Origin: Candidatus Rokuibacteriota bacterium
Lineage (GTDB): Bacteria > Methylomirabilota > Methylomirabilia > Rokubacteriales > CSP1-6
Reading direction: 5' to 3'
Assembly: GCA_003221615.1 (NCBI GenBank)
Contig: QHSQ01000015.1
Span: 1-47,547 of the forward strand
Length of the DNA stretch: 47,547 nt
Part shown: positions 7,908-15,808 of the stretch, one piece after another
Position numbering within the stretch: the first letter of the stretch is position 1
Layout of the letters: the number at the start of each line of letters is the position of its first letter
Notes under the pieces: generated by a model
The model's database searches: none
The model's input: the letters and a program-made list of their open reading frames with translations, nothing else
Told to the model about the DNA's origin: nothing
Program-made: the position numbers and the translations under genes

Positions 7908-9191
7908 GTGTCGACTCCGTCGGAGCGCGCGTGGGCTCTCTTTCCAGCCGGCTCGCCCGGCGAGTACAACCTGCCGCGCGAGCTCACCGTGGTGCTCTCG
8001 CGCGGACAGGGCGCGACCGTCTGGGACACGGACGGGCGCGCGTTCACCGACTTCACGATGGGCTGGGGGTCGGTGATCCTCGGCCACGCCCACCCGGCGA
8101 TCGTCGAGGCCGTCCGCCGCCGCGTCGCGCTCGGCTCGAACTTCGCTTATCTCACCGACGCCTCGCTCGAGCTCGCGGAAGAGCTGGCGCGCGCGGTCCC
8201 GTGCGCCGAGCGCCTGCGCTTCTGCGCCTCGGGCACCGAGGCCATCGCGTACGCGGTGCGGCTCGCACGCGCCTACACGGGGCGATCGCACGTCCTGAAA
8301 TTCGAGGGCGCATATCACGGCGCGAACGAGGTCGGCATCGTCAGCCTGTTCCCGCGCCGTCTCCTCGCGTTCCCCCAGGGCGAGCCCACGTCGGCCGGTG
8401 TCCCGGCGAGCGCCGTCGCCGACGTGCTCGTGGCGCCGTACAACGACCTTCGCGGGACCACCGCGATCCTCACCGCCCATCGTCACGACGTCGCGGCCGT
8501 GATCGTCGAGCCACTGCATCGCTGCACGCCGCCCCAGCCCGGGTTCCTCGCGGGTCTGCGCGAGCTCGCGGCCGAGCTCGGGGTGCTCTTGATCTTCGAC
8601 GAGACCGTGACGGGCTTCCGCCTGGCGTACGGCGGCGCTCAGGAGTACTACGGCGTGCGCCCGGACCTGGCCACCTTCGGCAAGGCGCTCGGTGGCGGCT
8701 ATCCGATCGGCGTGGTCGCCGGCCGCGCCGACGTCCTCGATCTCGTCAGCGAGGATCGACTCGGTGAGGACCGCTACGTCTGGTTCGCGTCGAGCGTCGG
8801 AGGCAACCCCGTCTCGGCGACGGCGGCCCTCGCCACCCTGGCCGAGCTTCGCCGTCCGGGGACGTACCGGCACCTCTTCGAGCTCGGCGAATCGCTGCGC
8901 GCCGGGTTGGTCTCGGTGCTCATGGAGGAGGGATTCACCGCGCAGGTCCAGGGCGATGGACCGCTCGCGGCGATCGTGTTCACCGATCACGAGATCGTCG
9001 ACTACCGTACCGCATTCGACTCGGACCGGCCGCGCGCCCGCGCCTTTCTGCTGGGTCTCTTCCGGCGCGGGATCTTCCTGAATCCGATGTCGACGAAGCT
9101 CTACCTCTCGCTCGCCCACACCGACGAGGACATCCGGCGCTTTCTCGCCGTCGCCCGCACGACGCTGCGCGACGACTGTCGCGACCGCTGA
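7908..9191 (+). CDS. Class III aminotransferase, glutamate-1-semialdehyde aminomutase-like
   Basis: The 427-residue PLP enzyme has the fold-type I class III signature. Key stretches are VWDTDGRAFTDFTMGWG near the N-terminus, CASGTEAIAYAVRLARAYTG (phosphate binding), FEGAYHGANE, LLIFDETVTGFRLAYGGAQEYY with the Asp that contacts the pyridine nitrogen, and TFGKALGGGYPIG, where Lys is the Schiff-base residue. The order and motifs are closest to the HemL-like branch, but many such paralogues act on other amino acids and no other heme gene is near. It is therefore safer to name it by class. Start GTG follows a TATAAT box by 9 nt with no ribosome site, suggesting leaderless translation. Confidence 0.85.
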   Translation: MSTPSERAWALFPAGSPGEYNLPRELTVVLSRGQGATVWDTDGRAFTDFTMGWGSVILGHAHPAIVEAVRRRVALGSNFAYLTDASLELAEELARAVPCAERLRFCASGTEAIAYAVRLARAYTGRSHVLKFEGAYHGANEVGIVSLFPRRLLAFPQGEPTSAGVPASAVADVLVAPYNDLRGTTAILTAHRHDVAAVIVEPLHRCTPPQPGFLAGLRELAAELGVLLIFDETVTGFRLAYGGAQEYYGVRPDLATFGKALGGGYPIGVVAGRADVLDLVSEDRLGEDRYVWFASSVGGNPVSATAALATLAELRRPGTYRHLFELGESLRAGLVSVLMEEGFTAQVQGDGPLAAIVFTDHEIVDYRTAFDSDRPRARAFLLGLFRRGIFLNPMSTKLYLSLAHTDEDIRRFLAVARTTLRDDCRDR

Positions 9192-9204
9192 GGCGCGTCG
9201 CCGC

Positions 9205-10041
9205 CTACGGAGCTTGCAGGCTCCGCGCTTCCGCGCTTCGCGTCGAGGGCTTGGAGCCGCCCGGCGCCGGCGAGTGATCCACGGCGGCGATATCACCCAT
9301 GTCGGGCTCGAGCTGGAGCGTGTCGGCGATCTTGGTGTAGCTCGAGAACATCTGCGTGACGCCGAGCACCTCCATCACCCCGCGCTCGCCCACCCCCAGG
9401 CGCCGCATCTCACTCAGGTGGAAGGCGGTCCCGAACGAGGAGCGAGTCGTGACCGAGGCCGCGAACGCCAGGGCTTCCTTGTGGCGGCGCGTAAGCCGGT
9501 TGTCGGTGAACACCCGGCGCGTCGCGCCCCACAGGTCGGCCAGATATCCGGGATCGGCGGCCACGCGGCGAAATGCGGTCGGGACGTCGGCGCGGTCGTA
9601 GAAGGCGCGGATCTCGGCGAAGACCGCGTCCGCCTCGGCGCTCGGGCACGCCGGCTCGAGCGACTCCAGCGGTGAGTCGGCGACGACGTTGAGCGCGTTC
9701 GTGACGCCGACCAGCAGCGCCGCCTCGTACCAGGGGGCGTCATCGGCCATTCCCTGCAGCTTCCCGGCTGCAGTGTGGGCGCGGACTCAGTAGGCGCAGG
9801 CGTTGACGCCGCTCACGACCGCGGCGACCATCTCCTTCTCGGCGCGGGTCCATTCGCCCGGTGTCATCGCGCGCTTCATCGCGCGCCCGTGGAAGGCGCC
9901 GAGCTCAGGATCCCATGCCATCACCCGGCTCATCGCCGGGGGGTCCGCGAAGTCATGCTTGAACCAGGCCTTCGCCACCTCGAAGAGCTTCTGGATCGGC
10001 TCGGGGTATTCGGAGGCGTCTCTCAATCTGACCGTCGGCAT
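9205..10041 (-). CDS. Predicted selenoprotein: duplicated AhpD/CMD-fold protein with CxxU active site
   Basis: Read with TGA at 9787-9789 as selenocysteine (U), this is one 278-residue protein. Without that it would be split into an 84-residue and a 181-residue piece. The start is ATG 10041, preceded by AAGGAGCTGAATCG. The TGA falls in NACAYUVRAHTAAG, giving C-x-x-U-x-x-x-H. This is the C-x-x-C-x-x-x-H active site of AhpD/carboxymuconolactone decarboxylase-fold thiol peroxidases with the second Cys replaced. Residues 1-115 are the first AhpD-like unit. The second unit (about 165-240, KEALAFAASVTTRSSFGTAFH) keeps a His but has no cysteines, so it is a degenerate repeat. A SECIS-like hairpin follows the UGA. 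The gene lies 29 nt after the AlkZ-like gene. A 6-bp hairpin at 9208-9225 may end it. Confidence 0.85.
9754..9773 (-). promoter_or_regulatory. Predicted bacterial SECIS element (AhpD-like selenoprotein)
   Basis: In the mRNA a 7-bp perfect stem CUGCAGC/GCUGCAG with loop CGGGAA begins 13 nt after the UGA at 9787. The apical loop begins 20 nt after the UGA and has G at its second position. These match the known bacterial SECIS rule: loop roughly 16-37 nt downstream of UGA, G in the first two loop bases. SelB would bind here to deliver Sec-tRNA. Confidence 0.7.
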
Positions 10042-10070
10042 CGATTCAGCTCCTTCCGGCGTGTGCCGCG

Positions 10071-10979
10071 TTATCCGGCGGCCGCCGCGTGGATCAGCCA
10101 CCGCCCGGGCCAGCCCTCGACCGCGCAGTCGGATCGGATCGCGCGCGCGCGCGCGAGCGTCGTCACCGCCCGCGCGACCTCGTCGGCCCTAAGGCCGAAC
10201 AGCCTCGTGAGCGAGCGCTCGCTCGTGAACACGGCGCCGCGCGTGTAGCGCTCGATCAGGCCCGCGACGGCCGCCTCGCGCGACAGGCGTCGCCCCTCGG
10301 CGACTTCCTTCGGCAGCCACGATTCGACGAGATCCCAACGATACGAGAACGTCGGCTCGTAGCGCTCCTCGCTCTTCACGACCCAGAGACCCTGCTGGAG
10401 CTCCGCCATCGCGCGCTCGAAGCCGCGCGTTTTGGCGGGCTCGAGCATGAACACGTTCGCGCGCAGCTCGCGCGTGTACTGCGGGTGCTCCTCGAGCATC
10501 GCATCCATGATCCGCCGGGCGGTGTGCGAGAGGCGTCCGGCCTCGTACTCGACCTGGTAGTCGCGCGCCCGCTGGCGGCCGCGCACCAGCGCGTAGAACA
10601 TCGGGAACAGATCGAGCGCGACCAGGAGCGGCCGGCCCTTCAGGAGCTTGCCGTAATACACGCGCTTGCTGGCCGGCAGGCGGTCTTTCAAGCTCCACGT
10701 CAGGCCGATGCCCGCGTCGTGGTGCGAGTGGCGGGGCCACCGCGGATTCGCCCGGCCCGCCACCGCCTCCCACAGGCAGGCGACGCCTTCGGGAAACCGG
10801 TAGAAGGTCGAGCAGAAGCCGACGTCGCGCACGAACGCGAGCGCGCCGCGCTCGCCCTGGACGCGCTGCGCCGGCAGCCGGCGGAACTTGCGGTCGCGCA
10901 GACGACCGAGCGCGGCGCCGGTCAACGACGATTGCTCACGGCGAAGGCGGCCTCCTTGCCTCACGGGCAGGCCTCTCAT
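10071..10979 (-). CDS. AlkZ-related winged-helix protein
   Basis: The 302-residue soluble protein contains GERGALAFVRDVGFCSTFYRFP, WEAVAGRANPRWPRHSHHDAG, WSLKDRLPASKRVYYGKLLKGRPLLVALDLFP and a C-terminal winged-helix-like half (YEPTFSYRWDLVESWLP ... LIERYTRGAVFTSERSLTRLFGLRADEVARAV). The pattern recalls the HTH_42/AlkZ-related group; AlkZ and YcaQ are DNA glycosylases acting on interstrand crosslinks. I am not certain that this member keeps glycosylase activity. The start is uncertain: ATG 10979 is used, but it has no ribosome site, and a TTG near 10925 is an alternative. Downstream is the selenoprotein gene on the same strand, 29 nt away, possibly cotranscribed. Confidence 0.55.
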   Translation of the reverse strand: MRGLPVRQGGRLRREQSSLTGAALGRLRDRKFRRLPAQRVQGERGALAFVRDVGFCSTFYRFPEGVACLWEAVAGRANPRWPRHSHHDAGIGLTWSLKDRLPASKRVYYGKLLKGRPLLVALDLFPMFYALVRGRQRARDYQVEYEAGRLSHTARRIMDAMLEEHPQYTRELRANVFMLEPAKTRGFERAMAELQQGLWVVKSEERYEPTFSYRWDLVESWLPKEVAEGRRLSREAAVAGLIERYTRGAVFTSERSLTRLFGLRADEVARAVTTLARARAIRSDCAVEGWPGRWLIHAAAAG

Positions 10980-11015
10980 TGACCACATTTCAGTCGCTGT
11001 TGTAAAGTGCGCTGC

Positions 11016-11168
11016 ATGAAAAAGAAGAAGTCGACGACGAAGGCGGCGGCGCGGAAGCGGGCCGGCAAGAAGTCGGCTGTGCCGAAGCAGGCCAAGTCGG
11101 CCGCGTCCTACACGCCCAAGCCGGTCCAGGGAAACGGCTGGGCGCCGTTCCGCTACCCGCCGCAATAA
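11016..11168 (+). CDS. Small lysine/alanine-rich basic protein, 50 aa
   Basis: The ORF begins MKKKKSTTKAAARKRAGKKS and continues with VPKQAKSAASYTPKPVQGNG and a final APFRYPPQ. The first 30 residues resemble the Lys/Ala tails of histone H1-like or HC1-type DNA-binding proteins, then a short Pro/aromatic tail follows. The ATG has only a weak AAAGTG sequence upstream. It diverges from the AlkZ-like gene (37 bp apart) and ends 45 bp before the diguanylate cyclase start on the same strand. A role in nucleoid or RNA binding is inferred from composition alone. Confidence 0.55.
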   Translation: MKKKKSTTKAAARKRAGKKSAVPKQAKSAASYTPKPVQGNGWAPFRYPPQ

Positions 11169-11213
11169 CGGACGCTCCTGGATAGGCTCCTGCCCCACCT
11201 GGCGCCCGGCGCC

Positions 11214-12386
11214 GTGTTGCTACTGGGCGCCACGGTTGTCTTGCAGTCTGCGTCGATTGGCGCGGCGGTCGCGACCTCGGCACCCGTCTATTCGTGGATC
11301 ATCTTCGGCGCCGGGATCCTCCTCGGCTGGCGATTCAAGCGCAGCCAGCTCGTGGTCGCGCTGGCCGTTCTCTTCGCCGCCGAGCGAGCGCTCGTGTTCT
11401 TCCCGGCGGTCGGCCAGGCGGCGCCGGTCGGCCGCATCGTGTTCTCCGCGGTCGCGCTGCTGCTCCCGCTAGACCTGGCGGCGATCGCCTGGCTCTCGGA
11501 GCGGACGATATCCACGTGGGCCGGCCGGGTCGTCCTGGGCGCCATCCTGGGCCAGCCACTCGCCATCGCGCTGCTCCTGCGCCCGGAGCTGACACCGCTC
11601 GTCCAGGCCCTGCAGCAGGGGTTCGTCGCCGGCGGTCTCCCCTTCACGAGGATCCCGCCGCCTGCGCTCCTGGCGTTCCTGATCGCGATCGCGCTGACCG
11701 CCCTGCGGTTCGTGGTCCGGCGCACTGTCATCCAGGCGAGCCTCGCCTGGGCGCTGCTCGCCGCGCTCCTGGGCCTTCACGGCACTGGCCCCGCCCCCAC
11801 CGTCTACCTGGCGACGGGCGGGCTCGTCCTCATCGTGTCGCTGATCGAGACCTCACACCGGATGGCGTTCAGCGACGAGCTGACCGGGCTCCCGTCTCGC
11901 CGGGCGCTCACCGATGCGCTCATCCGGCTGCCCGAGCTCTACACGGTCGCGATGATCGACATCGATCACTTCAAGAAGCTCAACGACGAGCACGGCCACG
12001 CGGCGGGCGACCAGGTGCTCCGCATGATCGGCTCGACCCTGACCCGAACCGAAGGCGGCGGACGGCCGTTTCGCTACGGGGGCGAGGAATTCGCGGTGCT
12101 GTTCCCGGGCAAGTCGCCGGAGGACGCGCTGCCGTATCTCGAAGACCTGCGAGAGGCGATCGAGGGCTCGAGCTTCACGATCCGCGGGCGCGATCGGCCC
12201 AAGGTGAGGCCCGACAAGCCGGTGCGCGCGACGGGCCGCCGGCGCATGGTGTCACTCACGGTCAGTATCGGCGTCGCGGAGCCGGACGAGGTCGGCGCCG
12301 ACCCGGACGACGTCCTCCGCGCCGCCGACCAGGCGCTCTACCGGGCCAAGAAGACCGGCCGCAACCGGATCTGCCTCGCGGAGTAG
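11214..12386 (+). CDS. Membrane-anchored diguanylate cyclase (GGEEF)
   Basis: The 390-residue protein has six or seven hydrophobic segments in its first 215 residues and then a complete GGDEF domain: DELTGLPSRRALTDALIRLP, IDIDHFKKLNDEHGHAAGDQ (metal and substrate site), and RYGGEEF as the active-site loop near residue 287, the active variant. The RxxD inhibitory site normally five residues before the loop is absent (GGGRPFRYGGEEF), so product feedback by cyclic di-GMP is unlikely. A charged insertion, GRDRPKVRPDKPVRATGRRR, precedes the last strand. It should make cyclic di-GMP in response to a signal sensed in or at the membrane. GTG 11214 is the first usable start after the upstream stop. 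Confidence 0.88.
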   Translation: MLLLGATVVLQSASIGAAVATSAPVYSWIIFGAGILLGWRFKRSQLVVALAVLFAAERALVFFPAVGQAAPVGRIVFSAVALLLPLDLAAIAWLSERTISTWAGRVVLGAILGQPLAIALLLRPELTPLVQALQQGFVAGGLPFTRIPPPALLAFLIAIALTALRFVVRRTVIQASLAWALLAALLGLHGTGPAPTVYLATGGLVLIVSLIETSHRMAFSDELTGLPSRRALTDALIRLPELYTVAMIDIDHFKKLNDEHGHAAGDQVLRMIGSTLTRTEGGGRPFRYGGEEFAVLFPGKSPEDALPYLEDLREAIEGSSFTIRGRDRPKVRPDKPVRATGRRRMVSLTVSIGVAEPDEVGADPDDVLRAADQALYRAKKTGRNRICLAE

Positions 12387-12433
12387 GCAGGCGGCCGAGA
12401 AGGGTCCAGATGGGCCCTTCTCGGCCGCCTGCC
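12386..12433. terminator. Long perfect hairpin between convergent genes
   Basis: A perfect 19-bp stem (12386-12404 with 12415-12433) extends by three more pairs including one G-T, leaving an AGAT loop. It begins on the stop codon of the diguanylate cyclase and ends just before the stop of the convergent PPOX-type gene, so it can stop transcription from both sides. The core GGCCGAGAAGGG recurs at 36510. Confidence 0.75.
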
Positions 12434-12435
12434 GG

Positions 12436-12843
12436 CTAGTCGAGGCCCCAGGTGAAGACGTGGACAGGCGTCACCTCGATGACGACCGAGTCCGACTCGT
12501 CGAGCGTAGCCTCGCGGCGATACTGCGGGTACTTCCGGTACAGGAGCGCGCGGATCTTCTTGAACCGCGGGCCCTTCGCGTAGAGCTTCGCCAGGCCCTG
12601 GACCGTGGCGCCCTTGATGTGCGACCAGTCGTCCGAGTACAGATCGACCGTCACCGCGACTCGCGGGTTCCCTTCGAGGTTCAGCGCCTTGCGGCCGGCG
12701 CTCGCCGAGGCGAAGTAGATTTTCCCGTCGACCACCACCTGACACACCGGAACGAGATGCGGCATCCCGTGCGAGTTCGCCGTGGCCACACGACAGATGC
12801 GCTCACGGTCGAACCAGCCCGCGATCGATTTCTTGAGCCGCAT
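12436..12843 (-). CDS. Pyridoxamine 5'-phosphate oxidase-like flavin/F420-binding protein
   Basis: The 135-residue protein has the split-barrel PPOX layout: ICRVATANSHGMPHLVPVCQ, then VVDGKIYFASASAGRKALNL, NPRVAVTVDLYSDDW, KGATVQGLAKLY, and a C-terminal VVIEVTPVHVFTWGLD. The GMPHLVPV and KALNLEGNPRVAV elements are typical of small F420- or FMN-dependent PPOX proteins that reduce or oxidise small molecules. The cofactor cannot be decided here. Start ATG 12843 follows the stop of the alpha/beta hydrolase (12849) by 5 nt, so it is third in the epimerase-hydrolase-PPOX unit. Confidence 0.8.
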   Translation of the reverse strand: MRLKKSIAGWFDRERICRVATANSHGMPHLVPVCQVVVDGKIYFASASAGRKALNLEGNPRVAVTVDLYSDDWSHIKGATVQGLAKLYAKGPRFKKIRALLYRKYPQYRREATLDESDSVVIEVTPVHVFTWGLD

Positions 12844-12848
12844 CGCGC

Positions 12849-13712
12849 TCAGCCCCTTCCCGCCTCGCCGACGAATCGCAGGATGGCTTCGATCACCGCC
12901 GCCGGCTGCTCCTCGGGGATGAAGTGGCCCGAGCCGGGCACAGCGTGTCCGACAACCTGCGCGCAGCGCTCCTTCCAGACGCCGAGCATATCGGGCACCT
13001 GGGGCCGGCGGCCGCCCGCCTCGCCCCACAGGATCAGGGTCGGAGCCGCGACCTTCTTGTCGCGGTCGGCGCCGTCCTGCTCGAGGTCGATCGTCGCCCC
13101 GGCGCGATAGTCGTCGAAGGCCGCGCGCATCGCGCCCGGCTGCCTGAAGCAGCGGACGTATTCCTGCACCGCCTCTTCCTCGATGGCCGCTGGATTGTAC
13201 GCGGACGTCCGATACATGTAGCGCAGATAGATCTCCTCGCGACCGGCGGTGAGCGCCTCGGGCAAGTCCGGCAGCTGGTGGAAGAACCAGTGCCAGCGCG
13301 CGCGGGCGCTCACCTGATCGGTTCGCGCGAACACGTCGTACGTGGGCGCGATGTCGAGCAGGACCAGCCGCGTCAGCAGCGGCGGATGATCGAGGGCGAA
13401 GCGATGCGCGACGCGAGCTCCCCGATCGTGGCCGACCAGCACGACCGGCCCGATCCCGAGCGCCTGGATCACGTCGGCGATGTCGGCCGCCATCGTGCGC
13501 TTGTCGTAGCCGTGCACGGGCCTGTCGGAATCGCCGTAGCCCCGCAGGTCGGGCGCCACGACCGTAAATCGCTCGGCGAGCGCGGGCATCACCTTGCGCC
13601 ACATGTGGCTGGTTTGCGGGTAGCCGTGCAGCAGGACCATGCCCGGCCCCTGCCCGAGGCGGCGGTAGTGGATGCGAGTCTTGTCACGGACGCTGGCGAC
13701 ATCACGAATCAT
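12849..13712 (-). CDS. Alpha/beta hydrolase, haloacetate dehalogenase/epoxide hydrolase type
   Basis: The 287-residue protein has the oxyanion loop VLLHGYPQTSHMWRKVMP, the nucleophile elbow LVGHDRGARVAHRFALDHP with Asp as nucleophile, and a C-terminal GSGHFIPEEQP with the catalytic His. An Asp nucleophile with G-H-D-R-G-A-R-V and the RMYRTSAYNP-like lid resemble fluoroacetate dehalogenases and epoxide hydrolases rather than serine esterases. It could therefore cleave carbon-halogen or epoxide bonds, but the substrate is unknown. Its ATG overlaps the stop of the upstream epimerase gene (ATGA), which points to translational coupling. Confidence 0.85.
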   Translation of the reverse strand: MIRDVASVRDKTRIHYRRLGQGPGMVLLHGYPQTSHMWRKVMPALAERFTVVAPDLRGYGDSDRPVHGYDKRTMAADIADVIQALGIGPVVLVGHDRGARVAHRFALDHPPLLTRLVLLDIAPTYDVFARTDQVSARARWHWFFHQLPDLPEALTAGREEIYLRYMYRTSAYNPAAIEEEAVQEYVRCFRQPGAMRAAFDDYRAGATIDLEQDGADRDKKVAAPTLILWGEAGGRRPQVPDMLGVWKERCAQVVGHAVPGSGHFIPEEQPAAVIEAILRFVGEAGRG

Positions 13713-14467
13713 CGGCGATAGTCCTCCGCCCGATCGCGCGGCTCGAAGCCCAGCACGGTGCGGGCGTGCTCGAGGTCGCGGTAGCCCCAGCGATTGTCGG
13801 AGACCGCGTAGAAGATGTCGAACTTGAGCGCGGCCGGCGCGGCAATGCACAGCTCGAGCATGCGCACGACGTCGCGCTGGCTGCAGAACACCGAGAACTC
13901 GCGCGCCGACGTCGGGCGGTCCTCGGCTCGCACGCGTCCGATGCGGACGCAGATCGCCGACAGGCCGTACGCGTCGGCGTAGTGGCGCGCGATCGCCTCG
14001 CCCCAGATCTTGCTGGCGCCGTAGAGTCCGGCCGCGCGCAGCGGCGTCTCGTGAGTCATCGTCTTCCACGTCCCGGCTTCGTCGTAGCGGCCCGCGACCA
14101 GGGCGCTGTAGGGCGGATCGCGCTCCCAGGCGCTCACGGTCGCGCCGCTCGACGCGTAGACGACTCGGCTCACCCCCGCGCGACGCGCCGCCTCGAAGAC
14201 GTTGTAGGTGCCGACGACGTTGGCTTTGAGGATCTCGTCGAAGACGTCGCTGGAGCCGGTGCGTGCCGCCAGGTGCACGACCGTGTCGACCCCGGCGAAG
14301 GCGGGCGCGATCGCGTCGAGGTCAGCGATGTCGGCCGCGTGGCACTTCACGCCGGGAATCGACCGCCGGTTGAGGGCGGAGAGCTCGTACGTGCCCTCGA
14401 GGTGGCGCCGGAGCGCGCCGCCGATGAGGCCGCTCATGCCGGTCACCAGCACCCTGCGCGGCGCCAT
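13709..14467 (-). CDS. NAD-dependent epimerase/dehydratase (extended SDR)
   Basis: The 252-residue protein starts with VLVTGMSGLIGGALRRHL, the G-x-x-G-x-x-G dinucleotide site, then ADIADLDAIAPAFAGVDTVVHLAA and the catalytic Y-x-x-x-K in LYGASKIWGEAIARHYAD. SSG upstream (VVYASSGATVSAW) supplies the Ser. The short length and the late RIGRVR and DIFYAVSDN resemble uronate dehydrogenase-like SDRs. It heads a unit with a hydrolase (4-nt overlap) and a PPOX protein. The serine hydrolase gene upstream ends 12 nt before its start, so it may belong to the same transcript. Confidence 0.82.
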   Translation of the reverse strand: MAPRRVLVTGMSGLIGGALRRHLEGTYELSALNRRSIPGVKCHAADIADLDAIAPAFAGVDTVVHLAARTGSSDVFDEILKANVVGTYNVFEAARRAGVSRVVYASSGATVSAWERDPPYSALVAGRYDEAGTWKTMTHETPLRAAGLYGASKIWGEAIARHYADAYGLSAICVRIGRVRAEDRPTSAREFSVFCSQRDVVRMLELCIAAPAALKFDIFYAVSDNRWGYRDLEHARTVLGFEPRDRAEDYRR

Positions 14468-14479
14468 GGCCGGCAGGTG

Positions 14480-15610
14480 CTACACGATCGAGGCGTGAAC
14501 GAGGTTGCTGACGCGGTCGAGCCGCGCCGAGTGCCATGGATCGGGCACCCGGCTGTTGGTCAGGTACGCGAACGAGACGCCCGAATCCGGATCGCCCCAG
14601 CAGTACGAGGAGCCGACGCCGCCGTGACCAAAGGTCCGCGGCGACGCCAGCGATCCGAGGCCGCGAATGGTCTCGGTGGTCCCGCGCAGATGCGGCCCGA
14701 GCCCGCGATGCATCGGCATGCCCATGTAGCCGTCGACGCGATCACCCGTGTAGTTACGCGTGACGTAGGCGATCGTGCGCGGCGAGAGCAGGCGCGCGCC
14801 GCCGAGCTGGCCGCCCTGCAGCAGCATCTGATAGAACGCCGCCATCGCGCGCGCGGTCGCGTAGCCGCCGCCACCCGGCGTGCCCGCCCGCCGAGCTTCC
14901 GGCGAGCTCTCCTCGCTGCGCCTTACCTGGCGCGCGCCGTCCTGCGAGGGCTCGTGCATGTCGACCGCGCGACCCTGCACCCGATCGGGCAGGCCGACGA
15001 ACAGATCGTCACCGAGCCCCAGGGGGTCGGCGACGTTTTCGCGGATGAACGCGCGATAGTCCGTCTTGGTGAGCGCCTCGATCAGGACCGCGGCGACCCA
15101 GTGGGCCGCGCCGCGGTGGTAGAAGACGCGTGAGCCCGGCGTCCACTCGAGCGTGAATCCACACACCGACCGGCGTAGGAGCTCGTGGTCCTCCCACGCC
15201 GCCTTCGGCACCTCGGCGTTCGGAAAGCCCCCCTGATGCGTGAGCAGCTGGATGACGGAGATGTCCCCCTTGCCGTTGGCCTCGAATCCGGGCACGTGGT
15301 CGGCCACCTTGTCGGTGAACGCGAGCGCGCCGCGCTCGACGAGGAGCCACACCGCGCACGCGGTGATGACCTTCGTATTCGAGAAGAGCAGCCAGAGCGT
15401 CTCGTCGCACGCGGCAACGCGCTGGGGATCGAGGCGCGCGTCGCCGAGCGTCCACACGAGCCCGAGCTTGCCGTGCCGCGCCACGGCGATCTGCGCCGCG
15501 GGATAGCGTCCCTCGGCGATGTGCGCCGTGATCAGCTCGCGGAGCCGGGCGAGCGGTTTTGGGTCGAGGCCGAGTGCTTCTGCGCTTGAGGTCGCAAGTG
15601 GAAAGTTCAT
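14480..15610 (-). CDS. Serine hydrolase of the class C beta-lactamase/esterase family
   Basis: The 376-residue protein has the SxxK nucleophile in LLFSNTKVITACAVWLLVERG, a Tyr element in VFYHRGAAHWVAAVLIEALT (YHR rather than the usual YxN), and a C-terminal FGHGGVGSSYCWGDPDSGVSFAYLTN matching the H-G-G/K-T-G strand. No signal peptide is present, so it is probably cytoplasmic and more likely an esterase or peptide hydrolase than an antibiotic-degrading enzyme. ATG 15610 starts MNFPLATSSAEAL. The frame is open further upstream but enters the inverted repeat at 15648-15808. It precedes the epimerase unit by 12 nt. Confidence 0.82.
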   Translation of the reverse strand: MNFPLATSSAEALGLDPKPLARLRELITAHIAEGRYPAAQIAVARHGKLGLVWTLGDARLDPQRVAACDETLWLLFSNTKVITACAVWLLVERGALAFTDKVADHVPGFEANGKGDISVIQLLTHQGGFPNAEVPKAAWEDHELLRRSVCGFTLEWTPGSRVFYHRGAAHWVAAVLIEALTKTDYRAFIRENVADPLGLGDDLFVGLPDRVQGRAVDMHEPSQDGARQVRRSEESSPEARRAGTPGGGGYATARAMAAFYQMLLQGGQLGGARLLSPRTIAYVTRNYTGDRVDGYMGMPMHRGLGPHLRGTTETIRGLGSLASPRTFGHGGVGSSYCWGDPDSGVSFAYLTNSRVPDPWHSARLDRVSNLVHASIV

Positions 15611-15647
15611 GGGCGCAACTCTAGCACGATCGTGAAACGGCTTGCGG

Positions 15648-15808
15648 CGGCGGCCGGGGGGCGGGCTAGCGGGCGGGGTCGATCGACCACGCGGCACGCG
15701 TTCGCTGCCCCGCGGCGGCTGGGCTCCATCCCGGCGCGCGACGTCCGTGGCCACATGGCGGGAACGGGTCTCTTCGACCCCGCCCGCTAGCCCGCCCCCC
15801 GGCCGCCG
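15648..15808. repeat. Perfect 35-bp inverted repeat with a 91-bp spacer
   Basis: The 35 bp at 15648-15682 are the exact reverse complement of 15774-15808. Each arm contains GGGGGGCGGGCTAGCGGGCG. The right arm carries the last codons and the TAG stop of the transglutaminase gene; the left arm lies 38 bp upstream of the serine hydrolase start. The 91-bp spacer has no gene. It may be a very strong terminator/attenuator, a miniature mobile element, or an assembly fold-back. Confidence 0.7.
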
